From Bacteroidales bacterium (GTDB lineage: Bacteria > Bacteroidota > Bacteroidia > Bacteroidales > VadinHA17), in NCBI GenBank assembly GCA_022865305.1, contig JALHSP010000135.1, positions 1 to 44,063 on the forward strand: a stretch of DNA of 44,063 nt, in the 5' to 3' direction. This document shows positions 31,140 through 41,600 of the stretch, one piece after another. How positions within the stretch are numbered: the stretch's first letter is position 1; every line of letters starts with the position of its first letter. A program made the translations under genes and the position numbers. The notes below the pieces were generated by a model that did not search any database, was not told the origin of the DNA, and saw only the letters and a program-made list of their open reading frames with translations.

Positions 31140-32312
31140 ATGAAAATAGCTTCCCGGCGACATGATTATAAGAGCGGACATTATATCGAGCTGCTTCAGA
31201 GCGGAGAACCTTTTTTTGCATCAGTTGAAAGGATTATTGATGAAGCAAAACATTTTATACATTTTCAAACCTATATAATTGATGAAGATGAGACGGGGAT
31301 CCGGATCATAAACGCTTTGATAAGAGCCGCAAAGAGAGGTGTCCGTATATATCTTCTGCTTGATGCATTTGGCACCAAATACCTTTCCAAATCGCTGATA
31401 GACAGCATTGAAAATTCAGGCATTCTTTTCCGTTTTTTTTCACCCACTTTTATTACAGAAGGTTTCCAGTTAAGTCTCCGGCTTCATCATAAGGTAGTGC
31501 TTGCAGATGGTGAAGTTGTAATTATAGGAGGGATGAATTTTGCCAACCGTTATCACGGATCTGGTACCAAAAAAGAGTGGCTCGATTTTGCCGTATTATT
31601 CAGAGGTCCGGAATGTGCCCATATTCTCGGTATTCTGAAGAAGCTCTGGAATAAAAAATTTATTTCAGAAGACGAACGTTCACATGAAACTGTCACTAAT
31701 CCTGTTTCATATCCGGACAATGTGAAGATTAAGGTTGTACAGAATAACTGGTACAGAAACAGAATAGAGATATTGAAAAGCTATCGTTCCGCTTTTAAAC
31801 ATGCACATGACAGAATGATAATTTTTGCCAGTTATTTCCTTCCCGGAAGGAATGAACGAAAGCTCCTCAGAAATGCAAGCAACAGGGGAGTCAACATTAC
31901 GGTAGTTTTTTCAGCCGAGTCGGATGCCCCAATGTTTAAAAGAGCAACAAATTTCCTTTATGATTTTATTCTGCGGAACAATATCAAGATCTTTGAATAC
32001 CTGCCTTCAAATCTCCATGCCAAGGTAGCAGTTGTAGATGGGAAATGGAGTACGGTTGGCAGCTATAACCTGAACCACGTCAGCGACTATGGCAGCATAG
32101 AAATCAATGCGGATATCCTTGATGAGGGATTTTCACAACAATTCGAAAAGCTGCTTCGAGGGATTATAAATAATGATTGTCGCCAGATCACTTTCGAGGA
32201 ATATCAGAAACGCCGCACATGGTTTAGCAGACTTGCCGACTGGTTTTCTTACCAGATGATAAGGCTACTGATGAGAATCATGTTCCAGATGACATCAAAA
32301 AAGAAGAAATGA
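31140..32312 (+). CDS. Phospholipase D-like / cardiolipin-synthase-type protein
   Basis: A 390-residue PLD-superfamily protein with both HKD motifs intact: HHKVVLADGEVVIIGG in the first half and HAKVAVVDGKWSTVGSYN in the second. There is no long N-terminal membrane anchor, as in ClsB/ClsC-type cardiolipin synthases; the basic C-terminus (RLLMRIMFQMTSKKKK) may bind membrane. It probably joins phosphatidyl groups to form cardiolipin, though other phosphodiesterase roles are possible. Its stop overlaps the start of the next gene by 4 nt (ATGA). The frame extends upstream to 31086, but the promoter position argues against that start. Confidence 0.87.
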   Translation: MKIASRRHDYKSGHYIELLQSGEPFFASVERIIDEAKHFIHFQTYIIDEDETGIRIINALIRAAKRGVRIYLLLDAFGTKYLSKSLIDSIENSGILFRFFSPTFITEGFQLSLRLHHKVVLADGEVVIIGGMNFANRYHGSGTKKEWLDFAVLFRGPECAHILGILKKLWNKKFISEDERSHETVTNPVSYPDNVKIKVVQNNWYRNRIEILKSYRSAFKHAHDRMIIFASYFLPGRNERKLLRNASNRGVNITVVFSAESDAPMFKRATNFLYDFILRNNIKIFEYLPSNLHAKVAVVDGKWSTVGSYNLNHVSDYGSIEINADILDEGFSQQFEKLLRGIINNDCRQITFEEYQKRRTWFSRLADWFSYQMIRLLMRIMFQMTSKKKK

Positions 32313-33151
32313 AGCTTCATCTTTTCAATATTGCCAACTTTAAAGTCGATGGCGGTGCTATGTTTGGAGTTGTTCCCAAAGCCCTGTGGTCGCGAATCTA
32401 TTCATCAGACGAAAACAACCTTATCGTTCTCACCCTCCGCTCTCTGGTGGTTGAGACTGATGGCCATGTTATTCTTGTCGATACCGGCTGGGGTGATAAA
32501 CAGGATGAAAAATTCTTCAGGCATCTCTGGCTTCATAATGGAGAAGGACTCCTTGGAGGTTTGAAAAAAAGAGGTTATAATCCGGAAGATATTACAGATG
32601 TGGTGCTTACCCACCTTCATGCCGACCATTGCGGTGGTTGTGTCAGAAAAAATCCTGCAGGTACAGGTTATGAGCTTGTTTTTCCGGAAGCGGCATACCA
32701 CGTCAGCAGAACTCAGTGGGAATGGGCCTCAAAAAATAATCTCAGGGAGGAGGATGCTTTCCTGGAAGAAAATATTCTCCCTATTGCGCAGAGCGGGAGA
32801 CTGAATCTTGTGGATGAGGAATGTGAACTTTTCCCCGGATTTTCGGTAATGATGTGTTATGGCCATACTCCCGGGCTAATGATACCGGTAATAAGCTATA
32901 ATGGTAAAACACTTGTCTATACCGGCGATCTTATACCGACAATTGGTCATCTGCCATTGATCTGGAATATGAGTTACGATATCGAATCGCTAAAAACAAT
33001 TGAAGAGAAGAAGCAGCTTCTTACCGAGGCACTTGAAAACAATTACATCCTTGTTTTTCAGCACGATGAGCTTACCGAGTGCTGCACTCTTGAAATGACA
33101 CCCAAAGGTATCAGGGCTAAGGATAAATTCAGTTTTTCGGAAATTGAATGA
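32309..33151 (+). CDS. Metallo-beta-lactamase-fold hydrolase
   Basis: A 280-residue MBL-fold protein with the zinc motif HLHADHCGG, preceded by the strand VILVDTGWGD. Further ligands are visible in CYGHTPGLM, VYTGDLIP and the late FQHDE. The set fits the lactonase/AHL-lactonase-like quinone-family of small MBL hydrolases, but the substrate cannot be read from the sequence. It overlaps the PLD-like gene by 4 nt, so the two are translationally coupled. There is no signal peptide. Confidence 0.85.
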   Translation: MKLHLFNIANFKVDGGAMFGVVPKALWSRIYSSDENNLIVLTLRSLVVETDGHVILVDTGWGDKQDEKFFRHLWLHNGEGLLGGLKKRGYNPEDITDVVLTHLHADHCGGCVRKNPAGTGYELVFPEAAYHVSRTQWEWASKNNLREEDAFLEENILPIAQSGRLNLVDEECELFPGFSVMMCYGHTPGLMIPVISYNGKTLVYTGDLIPTIGHLPLIWNMSYDIESLKTIEEKKQLLTEALENNYILVFQHDELTECCTLEMTPKGIRAKDKFSFSEIE

Positions 33152-33290
33152 CCCCCCAACCCCCCCCAAGGAGGGGCTAATTCTTAATTTCAAATAAAGG
33201 TTATCTAAAGTCCGGATTTTAGGCCCCCTTGAGGGGGCAGTCCCGCAAAGCGGGACAGGAGTTCCTCCCCCTTCAGGGGGGATGGGGGCA
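33151..33290. repeat. Cluster of GC-rich intergenic palindromes
   Basis: Several units lie in tandem: ACCCCCCAACCCCCCCC with AGGAGGGG, GGCCCCCTTGAGGGGGC, CCCGCAAAGCGGG, and CCTCCCCCTTCAGGGGGGA. The cluster begins directly at the stop of the MBL gene and probably serves as its terminator. It shares units with 13833, 14739, 35134 and 43813. The remaining bases to 33428 hold a promoter candidate. Confidence 0.65.
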
Positions 33291-33342
33291 AAAGGCAGGA
33301 GGATAAATGAACTTTTAATCACTTTTACCAGTTTTATAATTG

Positions 33343-33370
33343 TTTGTCAGGTCAATTGTTTATACATTTG
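33343..33370 (+). promoter_or_regulatory. Candidate promoter of the fumarase gene
   Basis: TACATTTG (33363-33370) fits TAnnTTTG; a TTTG lies at 33343-33346, 16 nt upstream, shorter than the usual 19-21 nt. The ATG follows 58 nt downstream. Confidence 0.4.
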
Positions 33371-33428
33371 ATAATAACATGTAATAACAAATTAACTAAT
33401 TCATTGTTAATAAAATAACAGAACCGAT

Positions 33429-35039
33429 ATGGCTGAATTTATTTATGAAAAGCCTTTTCAGATTGAGAAGGACACAACACAATACAGGCTTCTGACAAAA
33501 GACTATGTTAAGGTTATTGAGGCTGATGGAAAAAAGATACTGAAAGTTGATCCAAAAGGTCTTGAGCTTCTTGCCAAAGAGGCGGTTTCTGATATATCAT
33601 TTTTTCTTCGGACATCACATCTTGAAAAGCTGGCCGCAATACTCGACGATCCTGAAGCAACGGATAATGACCGTTTTGTGGCGTATATAATGATCCGCAA
33701 TTCGGTAATCTCAGCTAAAGGCGATCTGCCCTGGTGCCAGGATACAGGAACTGCAATAGTCATCGGGAAAAAGGGAGAGAGTGTCTGGACAGAAACAAAT
33801 GATGCACTGCATATATCAAAAGGTATCTATGAAACTTATAAGGAAAAGAATTTAAGGTATTCCCAGATTGTACCGGCAACTATGTTCGATGAAAAGAATA
33901 CCTGCACAAATCTTCCCGCACAGATTGACATCTATTCGGTTGAAGGCAACTCATATGAATTTCTTTTCATTACCAAGGGCGGAGGATCTGCCAATAAGTC
34001 ATTCCTTTATCAGCAGACCAAATCCCTTCTGAATGAGGAATCGCTTACAAAATTTGTAAAAGACAAGATAAAAGAACTGGGCACTTCAGCCTGCCCGCCA
34101 TATCACCTTGCTCTTGTGATTGGCGGTACATCGGCAGAAGCTACGCTCAAAACTGTAAAGGAGGCTTCAGCAGGCTATCTCGATCATCTTCCAACTTCCG
34201 GTAATGCAAGCGGCCGGGCTTTCCGAGATATAGAATGGGAGAAAAAAATTGAAAGGATCTGTCATGAATATGGTGTGGGAGCACAGTTCGGAGGGAAATA
34301 TTTTGTTCATGATGTGCGTGTGATAAGGTTGCCACGTCATGCTGCATCATGTCCTGTTGGTCTTGGTGTGAGCTGCAGCGCCGACAGGAATATAAAAGCA
34401 AAGATTAACGAAAAAGGTATTTTCCTTGAGGAGCTTGAGAGAAATCCTGCACGTTTTCTTCCTTCAAAAGCACCTGAACTGGAGAAACCAGTCGAAGTTG
34501 ACCTTGACAGACCAATGAATGAAGTGCTTGCCCTGCTTAGTAATTATCCTGTAAAAACAAGGCTTAACCTAAGAGGAACTCTTATTGTGGCAAGGGATAT
34601 CGCCCATGCCCGCATCAAGAAAATGCTTGACAAAGGTAAACCAATGCCTGAATACTTTAAAAATCACCCTGTATACTATGCGGGACCTGCCAAAACACCG
34701 GCGGGGATGCCATCAGGATCATTTGGTCCTACAACAGCCGGAAGAATGGATTCGTATGTTGAATTGTTCCAAAGCCTGGGCGGATCGCTGATAATGGTTG
34801 CCAAGGGAAACCGGAACAGGGCTGTCATTGATTCTTGCAAAAAGTATGAAGGATTTTATCTCGGATCGGTCGGAGGTCCTGCTGCAATCCTTGCTGCAGA
34901 AAACATAAAATCAGTAGAGATAGTCGATTTCGAAGACCTTGGGATGGAAGCAATAAGGAAGATCAGGGTTGAAAATATGGCTGCCTTCATTATCACCGAC
35001 GATAAGGGGAATGATTTTTTTGATGAGTATAATAAATGA
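33429..35039 (+). CDS. Class I fumarate hydratase (iron-sulfur)
   Basis: A 536-residue class I fumarase. The N-terminal alpha domain has [13 protein letters not shown] with the first cluster cysteine (C103), then [16 protein letters not shown] and [13 protein letters not shown], which supply the other [4Fe-4S] ligands. The C-terminal beta domain (about 340-536) contains [14 protein letters not shown] and [12 protein letters not shown]. It converts fumarate to malate in the TCA cycle or in reductive fumarate metabolism. Alpha and beta parts are fused in one chain as in FumA/FumB. The gene is a single unit flanked by repeat-rich gaps. Confidence 0.93.
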   Translation: MAEFIYEKPFQIEKDTTQYRLLTKDYVKVIEADGKKILKVDPKGLELLAKEAVSDISFFLRTSHLEKLAAILDDPEATDNDRFVAYIMIRNSVISAKGDLPWCQDTGTAIVIGKKGESVWTETNDALHISKGIYETYKEKNLRYSQIVPATMFDEKNTCTNLPAQIDIYSVEGNSYEFLFITKGGGSANKSFLYQQTKSLLNEESLTKFVKDKIKELGTSACPPYHLALVIGGTSAEATLKTVKEASAGYLDHLPTSGNASGRAFRDIEWEKKIERICHEYGVGAQFGGKYFVHDVRVIRLPRHAASCPVGLGVSCSADRNIKAKINEKGIFLEELERNPARFLPSKAPELEKPVEVDLDRPMNEVLALLSNYPVKTRLNLRGTLIVARDIAHARIKKMLDKGKPMPEYFKNHPVYYAGPAKTPAGMPSGSFGPTTAGRMDSYVELFQSLGGSLIMVAKGNRNRAVIDSCKKYEGFYLGSVGGPAAILAAENIKSVEIVDFEDLGMEAIRKIRVENMAAFIITDDKGNDFFDEYNK

Positions 35040-35083
35040 ACTTACCCCAATCCCTCTCTACATCCCATGAACTCACCCCCCAG

Positions 35084-35110
35084 CCCCCTCTCTAATTCTT
35101 AGAGAGGGGG
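35084..35110. repeat. Perfect 12-bp GC-rich hairpin
   Basis: CCCCCTCTCTAA and TTAGAGAGGGGG with a TTC loop lie 44 nt past the fumarase stop. It may act as its terminator and belongs to the same compound repeat region. Confidence 0.7.
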
Positions 35111-35133
35111 AGTAGTGTATTGATTATCAAACA

Positions 35134-35200
35134 TTTCCCCCTCTTTACGAAGTAGAGAGAGCCTGTCCCGCGAAAGCGGGAGGGAATACAAGGGGGTGAG
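35134..35200. repeat. Intergenic repeat, copy A (inverted relative to 43813)
   Basis: About 67 bp reading TTTCCCCCTCTTT ... GCCTGTCCCGCGAAAGCGGG ... AGGGGGTGAGT. Its reverse complement matches 43813-43881 with only about 10 differences. The centre is a CCCGC-GAAA-GCGGG hairpin. The rest of the 35040-35334 gap consists of similar CACCCCC/GGGGGTGAG pieces and no gene. Confidence 0.75.
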
Positions 35201-35334
35201 TATATGTAATTACAAAGTAGAGAGTGGGCGTTAATAATTTACCCGGTGAACAAATTTAGCGAGGAGCCAGCCAACAGGGCAGAACAAGGTGGTGAGTACA
35301 TGTGTATCAAATCAAAGAGTATGCAAGTCGGAGA

Positions 35335-36639
35335 TTATTGGATTTCTTCTATTACAAATATCTCGTGTCTGTCCAGGTTAAGCCAGTATTTGATAGAATT
35401 CTTTCTTACCAGCTCCCGGTAAATATTGCTGTCAAGACCATAGATGAAATTTATCTCCTTTAGCTCGGTGCTTACCTGGAGTCCATCATTCATGCAGCTC
35501 AGCGGCGGGATCGATCCTGCAAAAGAGATAGCATAAAATTCATCAACCCCGGTATTGAAATATTCCCTTGCACGGATACCCATTTTCACTCCTATAATAG
35601 CAAATACACCAAGATGCCTGTGAAGCTCATTTGCCAGAACGCCCGACGTCCATTCATCAATACCGTATTTGTCAATGATCTCTTTAACGGATGGACTGAT
35701 ATCTTCAAAATAAAATGACGGATCCACGGGTAACTCCCTCATGACCTGGTTCCTGGAAGCAGTTTCTCCCTTTAATATTCTGACCACGCCATTTCTTAAT
35801 CCCGTGAGATCTGAAGGAGTGCAGTCCGTAATATTACCAGCGGTTTTATTAATAAACAGGTCGGGAAAGTGAAGAAAAAGAGCCGACATTTCGTCAGTTC
35901 CTTCAAATGAGAACTTGTGATTTTTTGCAATATCGGTATCAAATAATGCAGATATTCTTTTTGAATATTTATTGTTTAAAGCGGTTATTGTTCTGATAAG
36001 CTCTTCATTATAGAATTCTGTGTTATTTAATTCGTATTTTCTGACCACTTTGACGAGAATTTCCTGTTTCAGTATTCCAGTGGGTGCATTTTTGTCGATG
36101 TTGTAATTGAATCCACCTGTATATCCTGAACCGTCTGCGCTCCATATAAACTCCTTTACATGCTGCCTGAAATCAGGTATGTTTTGTAAAGCAAGAAATG
36201 CAGTTGACATGCTCCCAAGACAGATAAAGCTGATTTTGGTTTTTTCAGCTGAAAGAATCCCCCCGATCATTTTCAGGTAATCAGGTGCGTCTATTGCAGA
36301 GACTCCTTTTTCCTCACCCCAGAAAGTCTGCAATGCGACAGGGTACTCCGGTGATTTGTAATTGCTGCTCCGGTTGATCCCGACAGGTATCCCTTCATGA
36401 TAAAATGAGTTAAGCAGACTTTTTACTTTAATATATGCATTCTCTGCTGAAAGCGCTCCCGGGGAGACAGTTATTGCTAGCACCCTTACATCCGGCGATG
36501 CCAGAAGCATGGTAATTGCCCTCATGTCATCTATCCCTCCGTCGGTATCAACAATCACATAATGAGATGGTTTCCAGGGATGGGAATATAGGTTGAGAGA
36601 CAATAAAGAAACAAGGAATATGGATAAAAATCTCTTCAT
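35335..36639 (-). CDS. Secreted nucleoside-hydrolase-like protein
   Basis: A 434-residue exported protein with a signal peptide (1-19). The metal/ribose-binding motif of inosine-uridine nucleoside hydrolases is present as VDTDGGIDDMRA (31-42), close to the canonical DxDxGxDD; VGINRSS and GSMSTAFLALQN also fit. At 434 residues it is about 100 longer than ordinary nucleoside hydrolases. The extra C-terminal part (about 320-434, ending HEIFVIEEIQ) is not one I know. It would cleave nucleosides or a related ribosyl compound outside the cytoplasm. It is divergent from the cytochrome-SUMF1 gene. Confidence 0.78.
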   Translation of the reverse strand: MKRFLSIFLVSLLSLNLYSHPWKPSHYVIVDTDGGIDDMRAITMLLASPDVRVLAITVSPGALSAENAYIKVKSLLNSFYHEGIPVGINRSSNYKSPEYPVALQTFWGEEKGVSAIDAPDYLKMIGGILSAEKTKISFICLGSMSTAFLALQNIPDFRQHVKEFIWSADGSGYTGGFNYNIDKNAPTGILKQEILVKVVRKYELNNTEFYNEELIRTITALNNKYSKRISALFDTDIAKNHKFSFEGTDEMSALFLHFPDLFINKTAGNITDCTPSDLTGLRNGVVRILKGETASRNQVMRELPVDPSFYFEDISPSVKEIIDKYGIDEWTSGVLANELHRHLGVFAIIGVKMGIRAREYFNTGVDEFYAISFAGSIPPLSCMNDGLQVSTELKEINFIYGLDSNIYRELVRKNSIKYWLNLDRHEIFVIEEIQ

Positions 36640-36784
36640 AAAATAAATAAAACCAAAAGAATAAAATAAGGAAATAAAAAGAAAGCTCCGTAGGAGCGAC
36701 CTGTTGTTGAAATTGAAATCTGTACATCTGTTTTGTTTTGGATATTAGATATTTTTCTATCTTAAGCCCAAACATTTCTGACAT

Positions 36785-38314
36785 ATGAAGAAATTCCTGA
36801 TTTGGTTCACCCCCGGACTGATTGTTGGCATTTTACTTATCCTTGGAGGAGGAAAAGCTATTGAAAAAACCTCCAAAAATGAATATTGTGTCTCCTGCCA
36901 CATACATCCTGCAGCCGATGCTGCATGGAAAAGATCGGTACATTATGAGACTCAGTCGGGCTACCGTGTTGCCTGTGTTGAGTGCCATCTTCCGCCGAAA
37001 GGAGATGGCTATCTCTGGGCGAAAGGGACAACAGGCTTGCGCGACCTATGGAGCTACTGGACAAAAGATTCCGCATCATTCGACTGGGACGAACGCGGAA
37101 GACTCGAACATGCACGGAACCATTCCTACGAAAGCAGCTGTATAAAATGTCATGAGAATCTTTTCCCTGCTTTACTTACCAAAGAAGGGGAAGATGCCCA
37201 TCTCTATTATAAGCAGACAAAAAAAACACCCGATCTGCACTGCATAAACTGTCATCTGAATGCCGGCCATTATATGGAAGGATATACACATGGGAGCAAC
37301 AAAACATTCGGAAACGTCTCCTCCGCTCCGAAAGAGATCTTTAAAGAGCCTTTTAACGTCACTGAGTTTAAGTCATTTACAGAACAGATCCCGAAATCTT
37401 CAATATCATTCAATATGATCGCCATTTCTGGAGGCACCTTCAAAATGGGCAGTCCCGCAGAGGAGCCATTCAGGAAAGAAGATGAAGGTCCTGTAAAAGA
37501 AGTTGAGATAAGTCCGTTCTTCATGGCTGAGGTTGAGGTTACATGGGATGAATATCTTGCATTTTATGCACAGACTGCAGCAGAGGGAAGATCGACCGAT
37601 ACGGAGGGTCTGAGAACGGAACAGGCATCTGAAACTGATGCTATATCCGGAGCCACACCCCCTTACGGGCAACCTGACCAGGGATGGGGAATGGGACAAC
37701 GGCCGGCTATATCCTTCAGCTATCATGCTGCGGAAACATATTGCAGATGGCTCACCTCTGTCACCGGCAAAACATATCGTTTACCCACCGAGGCAGAATG
37801 GGAATATGCCTGCAGGGCAGGGACAACAACACCCTATTTTTTCGCCGGTGATCCGGAAAAATTTGAGAAGACGGGATTAAGGGCAAAACTTTCGAAGAAT
37901 GATACTGCTGTGATCAATACCTATATTATATATAAAGGTAACAGCCCTTCAAAGACACAAACACCTGACAAGATCAAACCCAATTCGTTCGGATTGAAGA
38001 ATATGACAGGCAATGTTGCGGAATTCTGCTTGGACTGGTATCAGCCTGATGCCTATTCCCAATACACTGATGAAGTGATTAAAGATCCTGCAGGGCCCGA
38101 ATCAGGGGAGGAACATGTTATCCGCGGCGGATCGTTCATGGATATGGCAGGTTCTCTCCGCAGCGCTGCCCGGGATTATACCAGGACTGAAGCATGGCTG
38201 AAGACAGATCCCCAGATACCCAAGAGCATCTGGTGGTATTCCGACTGTTTTAATGTCGGATTCAGAGTAGTTTGTGAATTTGATTATAAAACCGGGAAGC
38301 CTGATAATGAATAG
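36785..38314 (+). CDS. NrfH/NapC-like tetraheme cytochrome fused to a SUMF1 domain
   Basis: A 509-residue two-part protein. Residues 5-23 are a membrane anchor. Then four heme-c motifs follow, CVSCH (35-39), CVECH (64-68), CIKCH (119-123) and CINCH (153-157), in the order and size of NapC/NirT/NrfH quinol dehydrogenases. Residues about 208-498 form an FGE-sulfatase (SUMF1) domain: MIAISGGTFKMGSP, MAEVEVTWDEYLAFY, RLPTEAEWEYACRAGT, NSFGLKNMTGNVAEF, HVIRGGSF and VGFRVVC. I infer that electrons from the quinol pool pass to something bound or modified by the SUMF1 part. The gene stands alone, 290 bp ahead of the SusC/SusD operon. Confidence 0.88.
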   Translation: MKKFLIWFTPGLIVGILLILGGGKAIEKTSKNEYCVSCHIHPAADAAWKRSVHYETQSGYRVACVECHLPPKGDGYLWAKGTTGLRDLWSYWTKDSASFDWDERGRLEHARNHSYESSCIKCHENLFPALLTKEGEDAHLYYKQTKKTPDLHCINCHLNAGHYMEGYTHGSNKTFGNVSSAPKEIFKEPFNVTEFKSFTEQIPKSSISFNMIAISGGTFKMGSPAEEPFRKEDEGPVKEVEISPFFMAEVEVTWDEYLAFYAQTAAEGRSTDTEGLRTEQASETDAISGATPPYGQPDQGWGMGQRPAISFSYHAAETYCRWLTSVTGKTYRLPTEAEWEYACRAGTTTPYFFAGDPEKFEKTGLRAKLSKNDTAVINTYIIYKGNSPSKTQTPDKIKPNSFGLKNMTGNVAEFCLDWYQPDAYSQYTDEVIKDPAGPESGEEHVIRGGSFMDMAGSLRSAARDYTRTEAWLKTDPQIPKSIWWYSDCFNVGFRVVCEFDYKTGKPDNE

Positions 38315-38604
38315 GAAATATAAAAATCATTTCAGTTGTCGTGAAAAAATTGATAATAAATTTGTTTTTTAGTTAAAAAATCTTAAATTCGTCTGACTAA
38401 TCTAAGTCTATAAGTGTAATTTTTACACTTATAAACAGCACTTTTATCAGTATTATGGTATTCTGTTATTGTATCAGGTGGGATAATATTTTTCTTTGAA
38501 AAATCTATTTATTTCATACATCTTTAGAATAATTATTGTAAAAACAAACATCAATTCTTAATAACTAACCTTTTTATTAACTTATTAACTAACAGTGTAA
38601 TGGT
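38315..38604. other. Regulatory gap upstream of the SusC-like gene
   Basis: There is no gene. It holds the palindrome at 38409-38433, a TTTG (38496 region) followed 18 nt later by TACATCTTTA, which may be a promoter, and AT-rich leader sequence up to the ATG at 38605. Confidence 0.4.
38409..38433. promoter_or_regulatory. 25-bp perfect palindrome, operator-like
   Basis: TATAAGTGTAA and TTACACTTATA flank a TTT centre. It is AT-rich with no T run after it, so it is more like an operator for a dimeric regulator than a terminator. It lies 172 nt before the SusC-like ATG and 95 nt after the cytochrome gene. Confidence 0.5.
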
Positions 38605-41600
38605 ATGAAAAAAACTACCCGATTCTTTTGGCTTCCAAAGCCAGATGCGAGTTTTCAAAAGTTCCTGTTGACTTTGAAAATTCTGACTCTAATTCTGGTG
38701 GTGGGACTGGCGCTTCCCGGCTGGTCACTTGCACCAGATAACCTTTCTGCTGACGAACAGCAACAAGTAACAGTGACAGGCACAGTTACGGATGGTTCTA
38801 CCGGACAGGCGATGCCCGGTGTGAACATACAGGTACGGGGTACCACATTAGGTGCTATATCCGATGTCGACGGTAAATATTCAATACCAAACGTCGATCG
38901 TAGTGCCAACCTCATCTTTTCTTTCATAGGATATATAACACAAACTGTTCCTGTGAGCGGCAGATCTGTTGTTGATGTTGTACTTGCAGCTGAACTGACT
39001 GACCTCGATGAAGTTGTCGTTGTTGGTTATTCCACTCAGAAACGTGCAAACGTCGTCGGATCTGTGACATCAATTCCCGGCAGCACAATACAGGCTGTTG
39101 CTTCAACTTCTGTGTCAACTGCCATTGCAGGTCGTCTGCCGGGTGCCTGGGTTAAACAGACAACCGGTGAACCCGGTAACACCGGCGCAACAATTCGTGT
39201 CCGCGGACGTAGCAACCTTGGTTCAACATCCAGCCCTCTGGTAGTAATTGATGGAGTACAAGGCCGAAGCATGGATGAAATAGATCCAAACGATATTGCA
39301 AGCCTTTCGGTCCTGAAAGATGCATCAGCTGCTATTTATGGCATCGGAGCTGCAAACGGAGTTATACTTATTACAACAAAAAGAGGACTGGAAGGAAAAC
39401 CCACGCTTAACTACCAGTTCTACCAGGGATTCATGACTCCAACTATTATCCCTCAGTCGTGCGATGCGGCCGAATATGCAACGATGTTTACAGAATACCA
39501 GACATATGAGGGTAAAACACTAAAATTCACACCAACAGATATTGAGCTGTTCAAAAGCGGAGCAGATCCGTGGGGACATCCTAATACAGACTGGTACAGC
39601 GAGCTGGTAAAGAAATGGACAACCACCATGAGGCATAATATTACCATTAACGGTGGTGTTAAAGGGATGAACTATTATCTTTCCCTTGGTACAAAGTCTG
39701 ACGATGCTATGTATAAAGAGTCATCTACCAAATATAAACAGTTCAATGTCAGAGGGAAGTTTGACATTCCTATCACCGACTGGTTAAAGACCACAGTTGA
39801 TATTGCCGGCTTCGAGGTACAGAGGTTATATCCTTACAAATCAGCAGATGCTATTGTAGGGCAGTGTACCAGGTTATATCCCTATACATGGGCATACTGG
39901 CCGGACGGTAAACCCGGTCCCGATATTGAGTATGGTGATAACCCGGTTGTTACAGAAACTTTTGATGCTGGTAAAAATGATCAGAAAACCTACAGGTGGC
40001 AGAGTAATTTTGGTGTGACTATTTCCCCTCCATTCATTAAAGGACTTTCGATAAACGGGACATTTGCGTATGACCTTACCAATTATTACCAGAAAGCTTT
40101 TTATCAACCCTGGATTCTTTACGCTGCTGACTGGGAAAATGTAACAAGAGATCCCGAAACTGGTTTCGTTACATCAATGGTAACTGTTCCTTCTCTGAGA
40201 GGATTGTCATCACCGCAAAATAATGAAACTTTTACGAGGAGAATAAACAAGACAACTGATGTGGGTGCAATATATACCAGAAAATTCGGCGATCATAATA
40301 TTATGCTTTTAGGCACTTTTGAGCAATACACAACTGATTATAACGAACTGTATGGATTCAGGCAGTATTATATCTCATCAGCGATACAGACAATGAACGC
40401 CGGTGCCGACCAGGACAAGAACACAACCGGTAGTTCGTCAATATACGCAATCAGGTCCTGGATCGGACGTGCAACCTATGATTTTAGGGGTAAATACCTT
40501 GCAGAATTTGTATTCCGCCGTGATGGTTCACTAAAATGGCCAACATCCAAGCGCTGGGGTAATTTCCCGGGCCTTTTGCTTGGATGGCGTGCATCAGAGG
40601 AAGGTTTCTGGCAAAACTCTCTTCCTTTTATCAACTATTTAAAACTGAGGGCATCATACGGCAAGATGGGGATGGACCCGGGTAATCCTTTCCAGTACCT
40701 GACTACTTACGGTACCTCTTCAGGGATGGTATTCGGTACAGGTTCCACAATTGAATTAACTGTCGGTCCGCCTGCAGTAGCTAACCCGGATATAACATGG
40801 GAAACCCAGACTACCTATAATGCTGGTTTCGACTCAAAATGGTTAAACGATCTTGTCAGCTTCAATTTTGACTACTTCTTTAACGTTAGGGACAATATTC
40901 TTGCTGCAAGGGATGCTACTGTTCCTAACTTCACCGGACTTTCGCTGCCACAGGAAAACATAGCCACGGTCCATAATAATGGTATTGAGGTAGAAGCAGG
41001 GATACATAAAACAGTTCTGTCCGATCTTCGTATGGACCTGACCGGTAACTTCGCCTGGAACCATAATAAAGTTGTATTCTATGATGAACCGGAAAGAGTA
41101 GTTCCATGGCAGGTCCGTACAGGACATCCATATAATCCGATGTTGTTATATAATGTTATTGGTGTTTTCCAGGATAATACCTTTACAGTAAATGGAGTTG
41201 AGAATTATCCTCACTGGAAAAATGCAAAAGCCGGAGACCTTATTTTTGAAGATGTCTCCAAGGACGGGGCGATTACCGGTGATGACAGGATACTTGTGTT
41301 TAATAATGATATGCCTGAGATCACCTATGGCGCAAACCTCGATCTGGCATGGAAGGATTTCACACTGACTGTCCTTATACAGGGTCAGGGTAAACTGTTA
41401 TATTTCAACCGCTATGACGAAAGACGCGGCGAGGCAGGAAACTATCTGTACTGGGAATATGACGGCAGGTGGACACCCACAAATACCAACGCTTCCAAAC
41501 CAAGGGCATATAACAGGAGAGACCAGTACTGGAATCCAGTAGATTATCCCAATACTTACTATTATGATAATGTGGCTTACTGTCGGTTGAAGAATGTCAT

